The notes beneath the pieces are model-generated. The model was not told where the DNA came from, did not search any database, and was given only the letters and a program-made list of their open reading frames with translations. A stretch of 64,000 bases of DNA, taken from the NCBI GenBank assembly GCA_024336345.1, contig JANFOG010000007.1:2046001-2110000 (forward strand), read 5' to 3'. Made by a program: the position numbers and the translations under genes. Source of the DNA: Mariannaea sp. PMI_226 (lineage: Eukaryota > Ascomycota > Sordariomycetes > Hypocreales > Nectriaceae). Positions 32,814-43,689 of this stretch are shown here, piece by piece. Position 1 is the stretch's first letter. Each line of letters starts with the position of its first letter.

Positions 32814-34013
32814 ATGCAGTCATCCGGCCGCGAGGGATCTCGTCCCTCGGTAAGATTACCATCCACTTACACTTAGTTGGTTTTACAGCACACCTTGCTC
32901 ATTTGACCTTATCAACAGGGGACCGAAAAGAACAACCCACCCTCGACCGATTCTAAACGAAAAGAACGCGACGATGTCGAGAAGATGCTACGGACCCCAT
33001 ATGGTCAGGTATATCAGTTGAGTAGGGACCAACTCACATACATGAAGCCCCGCGACTTGGACGGTACTCCGATCGCAAGGCTGCGAGAAAGTGACCCGTA
33101 CTGGGAAAGCGGCTGGGCGTCTCTCGACCGCTTCCTCGACCGAGAAGCCGAGGAAGAGCGACTAAAGAGGGAGTACCGCGCTGAACAGCTGCGGAAACCG
33201 GACGACAAGGCGGTAGCAAAGGCGTGCAGGAGACACCGTGACAACGTCAGCAAGCATCGAAAGATTCGCGAGATCTTCGGCCACAACACGCCGTACCACC
33301 CCAACCAGCTCGTCGCCAAGGAGAATCTTCCTCTCGGGGGTCTTGTCGAGATGGACGTCATGTACAAGATGGCCTGCAAGATCACCGATCTACGGGCACT
33401 TCAAGCTCACGGAAAGCTTGCCATGGACCCGTGGGATTTTCTGCGCTGGCGAGTCATCAAAAAGGCTCGGGAGAGCTGTGTATTCCCCTGGGAAAAGCTG
33501 GGAGATGTCATCAAATCGATCGTTCTCAGGATTGGTGATGACAGCGGTCTCGACGGAGCTGAACGCTTTGAAGACAGCCTGTTCCGCAAGGCAATCCTCG
33601 AGGCTGCGAAAATCCAGTGTACTCTGAACCGATATGGTGCCAAGAAAGTGCACAAGCCGTCACCGTCGTTCAGCGAGTCTCTGGTACCTCGTGTTGGACC
33701 TGTGTCCCCGTTACCTCCTCCTCCGCCCACCTTCAATCGAACCTCTGGGCCTGCGGACCCTGAGCCTGCCAGAGAACAGAACGAGAGGTCCCAGAGAGAG
33801 ACGACTCGAAGCGAGAGGCGGCAGGCGGAGGCTAATCGTACTCCTATCTATCAAGGAGTCAATGCTTACAGAGCTCAGATGGAGCAACGACGGCGAGAGC
33901 AGGAGGGTACCAGGCTCCTAGGAAATCCGATTAAAAAGTGTATAACAACCAAAATCTTCGGATCCTGCCTACGGAAAGACAACGATGCCAAAGGCACCAG
34001 CCCGAGGACGTGA
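32814..34013 (+). CDS. Unknown charged protein
   Basis: Exon 1 (32814-32849, MQSSGREGSRPS) joins exon 2 (32919-34013) in phase 0 through an intron GTAAGA..CAACAG, giving 376 residues. No family recognised. The first two thirds look folded and helical (DDVEKMLRTPYGQVYQL, KLAMDPWDFLRWRVIKKA, CVFPWEKLGDVIKSIVLRIG). A proline-rich linker (SPLPPPPPTF) leads to an Arg/Glu/Gln-rich segment (ERSQRETTRSERRQAEAN). The 3' end is uncertain: a GTGTAT donor at 33938 and a GTAAGC donor at 34073 with acceptor GAGCAG could extend the protein into a hydrophobic stretch ending near 34194. Confidence 0.6.
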
Positions 34014-35950
34014 GAAAGGTGATGAAGAGAAAAAGCCCGGCTTCTTCGAGCATCGCAACAGTTTTATGTCCTGGTAAGCACCTCCCACTCCACTCTTTCC
34101 AGTCAGAGACATCGCTAACATGAGCAGGAGTTTTTCGCTTTTACCTAATGTCCTTCTTGCGAGCATCGCCATACAGAGGGACATATTTTGATGGTTGCTA
34201 TGATTGGGCAGCAGGGAGACTTCCGACTCGACGGCATTGTCCTCCATATTCTTTTGGGCAGCCCTTTTCCCACACGTGTATGGTTACGCCTGTGTTATCA
34301 AGGCTGCGAGAAGAACGGGTACATGGTGGGACGACTTCAGCTGAAGAGGTTACGTAGTGATGGATTGCGACGGACAGTGGTTGGCAGAGCGTTTTATTGC
34401 GTTGTGCGATACGGGTTTGCAACAAGAGGCTTGTTAACGTGCCCGGCAGGTCCACGTCGGAGGACGACCTTACCACAACTAACAGTTATGAGGGCCCGAC
34501 TGGTTGTATTTGTGATACCATGACAGGCTGCTGCCTGCAGGGAGTTGTTGGTTGGACTATTACTCGCATCGCAATAGCCGCTCTAGAAGCACATTCATCG
34601 ATGCCATTGAGAGCACAGATAGTTTGCCATTTGCTGTGGATTGGAAAATTGGGTTGGAACAAACAATTGCAGTATTCATACTTCTTATTGCAACTCTTTC
34701 ATAGGTAGTAAATCGCTATGTGGCTGATCAAGTCAAACGTATATACCCTCATTTCCCAAGATCGTTCAAACCATCTACGATTATTTTTTTGAGCGAAGGT
34801 CATTTACTCAACGTACTACGCAGGGCTTACTCACAGTGCTCAGCTGGAAGTGCCGCATCTGTCTGCCAGCATGTAAATAGAATGACCTAGTCTATAATAT
34901 GAGAACCTTTACTTCTATTGGGCATAAGGTCTTCCACCGTATTATTCAGATACCAATTGACTTCACTGAGGTTATCATACCACAGTCTCACTTGACTGTT
35001 CAAGCTTGGATGGAGGAGTTCTCCAGTGTGCACACTTCCCTTTAGAAAACACTCTCAATATTAAGATCAATCACCCACCTGACTCTTGAGGTCTGGAATT
35101 CACCACTGTCTATCCTGGGCATCGTTAATAATGCTATTATCGGGCCCTTCGATACCAGCTGACCTTTCTATACTGCTTCACGAAGCTCACTATGAGAACT
35201 CAAATGCATACTCTGCACGATCAGGGCCGTTGAGGCTATTGAACGCTTGAGGAACTGGAAGCTCTCTTAATCATGTGTCAAGAAGGGGATACTGCGTAGG
35301 CGAACTGATAATAGTGACTAATATATTTAAAGCAAACCAAATCCAAATCACCTTGAATTGGATATCTGATGGAGCCAGGTTGCTTTGATTATAGAAATGT
35401 AAGAAGAATGTCCCTTTTTGGTGTCGAAACGACCGTGTGTGTGTTCTCGCTCCCTCCCTTCACCAACCGCAAACCTCATAAATGGCGGGGAAGAGTATTT
35501 CCAACAACATTTTTCGCCTCAGCCGAAATCGCCGAGGCGTATCGACGCATAGTTACAGCGCTCAGACATGTTTGCGTCATTTGATTCTGACCAGCCAGCT
35601 GCAGATTCAAGTCAGAAAACAAGGCAGTGCTGGTGACGCGGAGTGCGTTTATTGGGCGGGCGGTTCGCAAGGCACTGTTTAGGTCGCAGCACCCGGCCAT
35701 CCCAAGCAATGGTTGGACGTCCTAACGGCATCGCATGCATGTATTGGGCCAACCAAAGCAGTGACCTACCACGTTGAAAGGCTGTGGCGTCGAGGCTTAG
35801 GCTGCGGTGGGGTAACAGTTATTTGAAGGTGCTGCTCAGCCTTCAGCTGAGAATTTACTAATATCGTAAACACCTCTCATCGAATATCGGGGAACGATCT
35901 AACGGACACACGGACGCGAACAACCGAACGAAGCGAACGAATATACAGCC
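34014..35950. other. Intergenic region before the NLR gene
   Basis: 1.9 kb without a supported gene. Part of 34700-35350 is AT-rich and may be an old decayed repeat, but I see no terminal repeats. The last 100 bp is the leader of the NLR gene. Confidence 0.45.
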
Positions 35951-38900
35951 ATGGAACCCGTTGGACTAGCTGTTGGTGTTGTGGGAATGGCTGGTCTCTT
36001 CACTTCCTGCTTGGACCTACTCGCAAAGATAGATTCCTATCGGGATTTTGGAGACGACTCACGATCTCTCGCTGCTAGGTTCAATTCTGACAAGCTTCGG
36101 TTTGAAAAATGGGGTCGTGCGGTCGGTATCGAGCAAGGAAAGCTCTCGAGCAACCATCACCAAGCGTTGGATGACCAAACCACCTGTTCCGTGGTCGTGG
36201 ATCTCATCACTCTAATAATTCAACAAATATCCAGTGAAGTGGATATGGAACCCGCCGGTAACAAATCATCTGTCTTAAACCGACCTCGTCCCTATCAGAA
36301 TATTCCAACAGTATCCAAGAGACAGAAAATTGCCTGGGCGTTGAGAGGTAGAGAAAAGCGAGCTGCCCAAGTTGAGCAGTTCGGCATTCTTGTGCAGAAA
36401 CTATGGGAGCTTGTACCACCTGAAGGAGACGGGACGCAGCCAAGGCCTCAAGGTTAGGATGAGCCTCCATGCTTGATTGGAACTGCGTAAGCTAACTCGC
36501 TAGATGATCCTACGAGTATGAGCTCCTGGATTGCAGAGCTTCGACAGGTGCTTTCCGGGATAGAGGAGGAAATCAAAGGTGAGACAGACGACCAGTAAAT
36601 TACATGATTCTTGATTAACGATCTTTACAGCGGAAACGCGGCGCGATTTACATGCCTGGATTGTAGGCGACACCCCCAACGATCTCTATAATGAGTCAAT
36701 CGAGAAACGGCTGGTTGATACCTGCGACTGGATCCTGACTCGGCCGGCGTTCCAGACTTGGCTTACATCTGACCCATCAAGAGAAGCTGCCAGGCTGTTG
36801 TGGGTGAATGGGCCTGCAGGATTTGGAAAAACAATCATGTGTGCGCGAGTAATACAACACCTCTCTATGACGCTTCAAACAGCTGTTGCACATTTCTTTT
36901 TGTCCTCCAATTTCGCCAGCCGTGACGACCCTTACTCGGCAATGCGGTCATGGATAGCTCAACTGATGTCGCAAGATGAAGTTGCGTTCAATTTGAGCCA
37001 TGAGAAATGGCTTGCCCAGAACGAGAAGGTTGCATCTAGGACGACCATCGTTGCCCTCTTCCAACAAATTCTCCAGGCTGTACCGAAATGTACATTCATA
37101 CTGGACGGTCTTGATGAATGCAGCTGGATCAACCGGCACTATGCGAACAACGACTCAATAACCAGTTTCTTGCAGGCCGTAGGCCGTGCTATTGAAAACA
37201 CGACTAGCCGAGTAATGATTGTCAGTCGTGATGAGCCAGAGATTCGACAAGCTCTTGACGATGATGTCGGGGAGGGTTTTATCGAATATCGTATGACAAT
37301 TGACGATGTTCGTAATGATGTGGTTTCATATTCCAAGGATGTTGTCAGCAGAAGGCTATCGAACAAAAGCGACCTCATCAAAGACGATATATCTCAAAGA
37401 ATGACGGATCGATGTGATGGTCAGTTTCTGTGGGTAAAGATGCTGGCAGAATCCTTGCGAAAGGGGATGAACAAGATGCAACTCCAGCGCGCAATCAGCG
37501 ACACCCCAACTGGACTAACACAAATTTATGAGCGCAATTGGGAAGCGATTCAAATGCAGCCATCAAGGGGAAGGGAACGAGCAGTATCCTTACTTCGATG
37601 GGCAGCATTTTCTCTCCGGCCGTTGACAATTAGCGAGATCACTGAAGCAGTGTTAATCCAAGACGGATATACCGATATTCCTTACGAGGAGTTGCCTGAC
37701 TCCATTGATACTTTTTATATTAATACGGAGATCGCCGACCATTGTGGCTCACTAATTGAGATTCGGGAGATTACAGGGCAGAATGACCTCAGCTTGATGA
37801 CAGTACACGTCACTCATTTTTCTGTCAAGCAATTTCTCCTCTTGAGGATGTCATATTCAGAGAGCTCTCTAGACGCCAACGCCATACTTCAGGCATCATA
37901 TGAAGCATTTCAGAATAGTTTGCTTGCGAAGAAATGTGTTCAATACATCTCATTCTTGAACACGTGGCAAACAGAGCAGGAGTCTATATGCGATCTTGGG
38001 ACATCCTTTCGAAACTACGCGGCAAGCTCATGGTATCAGCATGCGAACCTAGGATTGGATGATAATATGGAAATGATTGAGAGGGTGAACAATTTTTTCG
38101 ACTCCTCTAGCAAAAGTTGGAACGCATGGAGGCAATGGTTTGATACGTACGAGTTTGATACGTACGAGCCCCAGGATGAAACACAGCCAGAGTTGACTAA
38201 GGGAAGCCCACCCAATCCGCTCTATTATGCTTCGAGGCTAGGGCTGAAACATACGGTACTGCATCTTCTAAAGAGTTCGGGTTCTAAGGTAGACGCTAAA
38301 GGGCCTGATGGCAAGACTCCCCTTGCAATATGCTGCGAACTTGGGCATGAGACCATTGTTAATGACTTGCTCAACGCTGGTGCGAGTTTGTCCTTTTGTG
38401 ATCATTGGGACCGGACACCACTATTCCTATCGGTATGGAATGGCCACTTGGAAATGGTCAAGCTACTGCTAGAGAAGGGAGCTGACTATAGCATTGCAGA
38501 CAACAGGAAATGGACCCCTCTTCATTCGGCTTCATTCAATGGCCATTTGGAGGTATTCAAGCTACTGCTAGAGAAGGGAGCTGACTATAGCATTGCAGAC
38601 AACAGGAAATGGACCCCTCTTCATTCGGCTTCATTCAATGGTCACTCGGAGGTAGTCAAGCTCCTGCTAGAGAAGGGAGCTGACTATAATATCCAAGACA
38701 ACAATAAATGGACCCCTCTTTTGTTAGCTTTATCAAATGGCCATTTGGAGGCAGTCAAGCTCCTGCTAGAGAAGGGAGCTAACTATAGCATTGCAGGCAA
38801 CAATAAATGGACCCCTCTTCATTTGGCTTCATTCAATGGCCATTTGGAGGCAGTCAAGCTCCTTCTAGAGAAGGGAGCTGATTATAGCATTGCAGACAAC

Positions 38901-40016
38901 AATGAATGGACCCCTCTTCATTTGGCTTCATTCAATGGTCACTCGGAGGTAGTCAAGCTCCTTCTAGAGAAGGGAGCTGACTATATTATTGCAGAGAATA
39001 ATAAACGCACCCCTCTTCAATTGGCTTCATTTAATGGTCACTCGGAGGTAGCCAAGCTGTTACTGGACAAAGGGGCTGACTATAGTATCCAAAACGGCAA
39101 TAGAGACACCCCTCTTCATTCGGCTTCATTCAATGGTCACTTGGAGGTAGCCAAACTATTATTGGATAGAGGGGCTGACTATAGTATCCAAAGCGGCTAT
39201 GGACAGACCCCTCTTCATGCGGCTTCATTCAATGGTCACTTGGAGGTAGCCAAACTATTATTGGATAAAGGGGCTGACTATAGTATCCAAAATAGCTATA
39301 GATGGACCCCTCTTCATTCGGCTTCATTTAATGGTCACTTGGAGGTAGCCAAACTATTATTGGATAGAGGGGCTGACTATAGTATCCAAGACGATGATGG
39401 ATGGACCCCTTTTCATTTGGCTTCAGACAATGGTCACTTGGAGGTAGTCAAGATGTTGCTGGAGAAAGGAGCAGACTTGACCATTGCAAGTTACAATGGG
39501 TGGACACCATTACTCTTCGCGTCCAGGAAAGGACATGCCCAAGTTGTCCGAGAGCTGCTCGCGCATGATCCATCCCAGGTCAACACAGTTGCTTGGCATG
39601 GTTCAAACGCACTTTTTGCTGCAGTCAGGAACGGCCATGAGAAGACTGTGGAGCTGTTACTCACCATCGATGGCATCCATTTTGACTCCCGGGATGGTTT
39701 TGGCCGGCGCCCACTTTGGTGGGCGAAACGCTGTGGCAACCCGCGTATACCCGAGCTACTCTTTCTCCATGCAGAAAGTCAAGGCGTGGATATGGACGAC
39801 GATGAGGACGCAGCAGAAAGCAACTTCACGCCGTTCAGTCACGATTTGGGATGGTGTGATGCTTGTATGCTGAGTATTCTCCCCAACTCAAATTTCTTTT
39901 CCTGTGAACAATGCGGCAATTTCTGCATTTGCTTGAAGTGTTATGATTTTGGAGTTAGGTGTCGAGATGGTTCTCATTCCTTGGTACTGTGTGAAGGTAT
40001 AACGATTTTGGAATAG
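35951..40016 (+). CDS. NLR-like STAND protein: HeLo-like, NACHT, ankyrin repeats, ZZ zinc finger
   Basis: Exons 35951-36452, 36504-36578 and 36631-40016 give 1320 residues. Residues 1-165 resemble fungal HeLo/HeLo-like domains: a hydrophobic glycine-rich N-terminal helix (VGLAVGVVGMAGLFTSCLDLL) and DSYRDFGDDSRSLAARF. Pre-NACHT segment: CDWILTRPAFQTWL. Walker A is GPAGFGKT at 253-260 and Walker B FILDGLDE at 348-355. Ankyrin repeats run from about 720 to 1230, with eleven near-identical 33-residue units at 796-1158. The end (about 1269-1310) is a ZZ-type zinc finger (CDACML, CEQCGNFCICLKCYDF, DGSHSL). Such proteins sense non-self in hyphae and can trigger regulated cell death through the N-terminal domain, which targets membranes in characterised relatives. 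The function here is inferred from architecture. No stop or frameshift breaks it. Confidence 0.9.
38439..39527 (+). repeat. Eleven tandem 99-bp units coding ankyrin repeats
   Basis: The Asn codon of the NGH motif recurs at exact multiples of 99 bp from 38439 to 39429, giving eleven units without indels. Neighbouring units are nearly identical in DNA: the stretch from the end of unit 1 to the start of unit 2 is repeated almost exactly in the next unit. Differences cluster in the codons for the six residues before TP. Confidence 0.93.
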
Positions 40017-40676
40017 ACATTTGCTTTATGGGTAGAGAGATCCATACAAGCTGAGAAATCGGCAACAAAGGTGTAGGTTGCCCGCAAATACGCTTCCACT
40101 ATTGGAGGTTCGCAATGGAACACTTTTCGGAGGTTTGGGGTACCGCTTTTGGAAGCCAATTTGCGACCACTGTGGCCTCACCATATTGCAAATTTATTAG
40201 TGCTCAAACCAATGGACACAGAGGCCAAATTTCAGCGGGAGAGTTTATGCTATAGACAGTTTAAAAATGTAATAGGTATACAGACAATACCTCAGATTAG
40301 ACTAAAGAATCATAGGTAGGGTATGAACAGCGTCTCCACACTAGAAAACACCGTCAAGCATAGAGTTCACATTCATATGAATCTACCAATTACCAATCTT
40401 ACAGACGAGACATCACGACCGAGAGCACAAAGTTTTAGTGTGTATAATACTTGAACTGTAATCGAAAGGCGTAGCAGCCAAAGTACAATAAAAACAGTAA
40501 TAACTATCTTTATGTACGAGCGATGGATTGGGGACGTTACGGTAATATACAGATCGGTGCAAATCCATAGACGGTATTGCTCTCTAGACGATAAGCCCTC
40601 CGTCGCCGTAGTGATCCCTTCATGACTGGAAGGGATCCCATTAGGTTAAGGGAATAAAATGAGCTAAAGAACCCGC
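40017..40676. other. Intergenic region between convergent NLR and secreted protein genes
   Basis: 660 bp containing both 3' ends. No frame of interest. Confidence 0.55.
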
Positions 40677-41105
40677 TCAGAGGCAAGTGTTTGATTGTGC
40701 ACATTCAGGACATCGTGCACCAGACTGTTTTGTAGTGTATTAGCTTTTGTAGCAGATAAGCAACATGACTGAAACCCAAGGCACACTTACGCAGGTCTCA
40801 TTGTCGCACCATGCCTCGCAAAAAAAGGCAAGATCATAGGGACGGAATTCGTAATCATATCGCGTACACTGAACGTCAAAATCGACTCGGAAAGCGGACT
40901 CGGGCTCGGTTCCAGGTTCGGCATGAGCTACAGGGCCATTGACATAGCTTCTGCATACGTTCCCGTTACCACCGACAAGATATCCATCACGCCAATCTGC
41001 ACCAGGCTCCTTTAGTAAGGAATTGTCTGAAGATGGAGTTGCTTTGTTTGCTGGTAGCAGAGTCAAACCGAGAGCAGAAAGGACTGGAGGGTATACAATC
41101 TTCAT
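40677..41105 (-). CDS. Small secreted 8-cysteine protein (effector-like)
   Basis: Exons 41105-40791 and 40724-40677 (intron GTAAGT..AAACAG, phase 0) give 120 residues. The first 19 or so residues (MKIVYPPVLSALGLTLLPA) look like a signal peptide. The mature part has eight cysteines: NVCRSY, DVQCTRY, FFCEAWCDNETC, then ARCPECAQSNTC, the last three only after splicing. No family recognised. Size, secretion signal and even cysteine number are typical of fungal effector candidates or antimicrobial peptides. It lies between an NLR gene and a nested transposon, a usual place for fast-evolving secreted proteins. Confidence 0.7.
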
Positions 41106-41256
41106 TTCTTCATCGGTGGGCCCGTTAGTTCCAGCGACACTATGACTTAAAGATGCGATAGCATTGCTTACTGAATAGAGGTAGGGAGAAGAGTACAGAT
41201 CAAGTAACGCGAGTACCTGATGTGGGAAGTTTCACTCGAGGGGATTCTTCAAGGAA

Positions 41257-41264
41257 AATATATA
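41257..41264 (-). promoter_or_regulatory. TATA-like box of the secreted protein gene
   Basis: On the minus strand TATATATT lies about 150 bp upstream of the ATG at 41105. Confidence 0.35.
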
Positions 41265-41390
41265 CGCTTGTCTGCGGGCTAGACTAGCAAGCTGAAAGGG
41301 GGAAGGTACCATAAGCTGAATCCGGGCAAAAGTTGACCGTCTCTGATCAGTCAATAAATACAGAGTCCATGGGGATGTGCTACAGGATTA

Positions 41391-41495
41391 CCTGGTGGGT
41401 CTGCGATCCTTCCCACCTTTCCGGCCGGAAAGGTGGTGCCAAAACCGTAACTTCGTCGAAACCGTAACTGACTTTGCCAACATAACTTCACCATA
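41391..41495 (+). repeat. Left terminal inverted repeat of the outer element
   Basis: Matches the reverse complement of 52444-52549 with a few substitutions and one single-base indel; the match fades after ACCATA. Confidence 0.85.
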
Positions 41496-41835
41496 AATCA
41501 GCCAAATTTTATCGCATCAATTAAATTTGAATATAATTATGAAGTTATTAATCCAGTCTCTAATTGTTCCAAGTTTTGATTGATTTTAAGAAGTTGTAGT
41601 TGTGTTAGGTCTATTTGAAGACCGCTGGGTGTGCCATTTTCTTAATGCTAATTTCTTAATATCAGTAACGTACATGATAAGCATGCGGGCCAGACAAGTA
41701 TGCGGGCTAAAAATCCCTTATATATATTATAAACCATTTGATTAAATGCTTCTTAATAACTAAAGATATCCTAACTAAATATTGAGGCAAAAACTATTCT
41801 TGCCCTTTAGGCCCTTAAAGGGCCTTAGAAAATAA

Positions 41836-42558
41836 GCATCCGAAAGGCTGCAATAATCTATGGCATAACTCAGCAGCGAATAGGTCGCTGGCAATAAGGG
41901 ATTTAATCTCAAAGCGATTGGGTCCCTCCTTCACGCAAGTTATCCGATCTAGAAGAGGATATTATTCTTAAGTTTATCCTTAATCTAGATTTATAAGGAT
42001 TTCCTCCCTAATTATGTGGTATTGAAGAAATGGCTGATTAATTGCTTGCTGACCGAAATGCATTATCTATTGGCAAGCGCTAGGCTTTAAACTTTATTAA
42101 GCGCCACTTAGAGCTTAAAATGCGGTTCTTTTATAAATATAATTATAAAAGGGCTAAATATAAAGATCTAAAGATAATTGGGGATTAGTTTTGGCTTATG
42201 GCTAATGTAATTAGGAAGTATAGCATTTAATTAGATAATATTTATAATTTTAATGAGATTGGCTTTATAATGGGCATTATTGCCAGTAGAATGGTTATAA
42301 TAGGTGCAAAAAGGCATTTAAACCCAAAATTAGTTTAGTTTGGAAATTGAGAATAGATTATAGCTATTTAAGCTATTAATATAAGAGGCTAGGCGATTCC
42401 ACTATTTCTTATTGCCACAGGCTAATATTATCTTATCAATTAGTATTAAGAAAGCAACCTTCTAGGCAATTGGGCTATTGCTATCACCCAAAATGGCTGG
42501 ATAGATAATATAATAGGTCTTAAGTAATTAAAGCACTTTAATTATTATATAAGCAATT
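41836..42558 (+). pseudogene. 5' half of a Fot1/pogo transposase, RIP-degraded
   Basis: Conceptual translation shows the family landmarks: SIRKAAIIYGI at the N-terminus (psq-type HTH), SDLEEDIILKFIL, GFPP, a CENP-B-type second helix-turn-helix region, then IYNFNEIGFIMG, where the family has FDE (catalytic Asp changed to Asn here), and a following PLFLIATG. Many in-frame TAG/TAA/TGA codons stand where Gln, Arg or Trp are expected, as C-to-T and G-to-A mutation produces. It cannot encode a transposase. Confidence 0.82.
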
Positions 42559-42563
42559 GATCA

Positions 42564-42945
42564 TGTAATGGTCTGATCGGTTCCCAAGGGATAAACCAGG
42601 TCGCAATAGGTTTATGTTGGCAGAACGGTCGAGGCGTTATACTGAGCAATAGCGGAAGAGTCACTTATAGTGTTATATCTGGTAATGTACAAGTAGATTG
42701 TGGTAACCAAGTTGTATTGAAAGCTAAGTAGCTAAGTAGGCTATCTAATGGTAATGACTGTGGTTTATATACTAGCTATTATATGAGGCGATCATGGCTT
42801 GCCTATAATTTCTGGTGAGTGATCGTAATGGGGATTAGAGGGCGATTATAGTGTCTTGGCCATGATTGTTGATAATCCGGTTTGATTGATATAAAAAAGT
42901 GGGTTGTATATGAAATAAATGTAGGTCATGATTTAGGCTGTGATA
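42564..42945 (-). repeat. 3' LTR (left copy)
   Basis: 382 bp. On the plus strand it runs TGTAATGG..GGCTGTGATA; the expected terminal CA has become TA. It differs from the right copy almost only by transitions. Confidence 0.92.
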
Positions 42946-42961
42946 TGATGTCTCCCCTCCG
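42946..42961 (-). promoter_or_regulatory. Polypurine tract of the retrotransposon
   Basis: On the minus strand GGAGGGGAGACATCA abuts the left LTR, as expected for the plus-strand DNA primer site; this confirms the minus orientation. Confidence 0.7.
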
Positions 42962-43058
42962 AAGGTCTTATCCTCAAGGCCGTTAGTTTATAACTATTTT
43001 AGCTCCTATTCTTAGTTAGTTCCCTAACTTCTTTTCTTCATGTCCTTCGGCTGACATC

Positions 43059-43614
43059 ATGTCCAGGCGTACTGGCAATTCAAAGGAGCGTTTGGTTGTA
43101 TTAAAATTGGGTGACACCATTCAGCGTCTAGGCTTCGATACCATGCCTTGTTCATTCTGCACCACTTGTGGTTTCTATTGTCAGGTTCTTCCCGAGAAAT
43201 CGACCTGATGTGCCGAGTGCGCCCGTTGAGGTCGTTCTTGTGATGTGTCTTTCGTGGCGATTAGTGCTTGTTAGTTCCTTGCGTTCTTTTTCTCTTTTTC
43301 TGCTAACTCTCGCAGTAATGCACATCAATAACGAGTCTGATCGGCTGGAGCAAGAGGAGGAATGAGTCGAGGAGGACTTCCTTTGTTTATAATAGGCTGC
43401 TCAAAAGGCGTAAGCCCGTGTGAATGAGGCCCTGGCAAAACTGACTCGTCTTCGCCGTCAAAAACGTCAGTTGAAAACCAAGGGTGTGGAAATGGTATAT
43501 CGTGATTTGCAATCTCTAGACGAACTGGAGGATTTGGAGCGTGCGGAGTCCGAGGCCATTATAAAGGCTCAGTCTTTTAGTGCGGTTGACGTTATTGACT
43601 GGAATGCTATTAGG
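43059..43614 (+). pseudogene. Broken accessory ORF on the strand opposite to gag-pol
   Basis: Reading forward between the pol end and the left LTR: MSRRTGNSKERLVVLKLGD, then a cysteine cluster MPCSFCTTCGFYC and CAECAR.GRSCDV, and after a frame change a coiled-coil segment LAKLTRLRRQKRQLK, then QSLDELEDLERAESEAI and DVIDWNAI. Several TGA/TAG/TAA codons and a frameshift break it. The pattern resembles a family of short fungal hypothetical proteins with a CxxC-type start and helical end that I recall being common in ascomycete genomes near Ty3 elements; that link is from memory and needs a search. Confidence 0.6.
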
Positions 43615-43689
43615 CTAAACAATTTCTTTATTTCTATTAATAAAAACTCTTTAATAGACATTAGGCATATATGAGGTATTCTAATAATT

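Noticed and set aside
38439..39527. Regular 99-bp repeats considered as a CRISPR-like or satellite array
   Set aside because: The repeats are in frame and encode ankyrin units; the host is a eukaryote.
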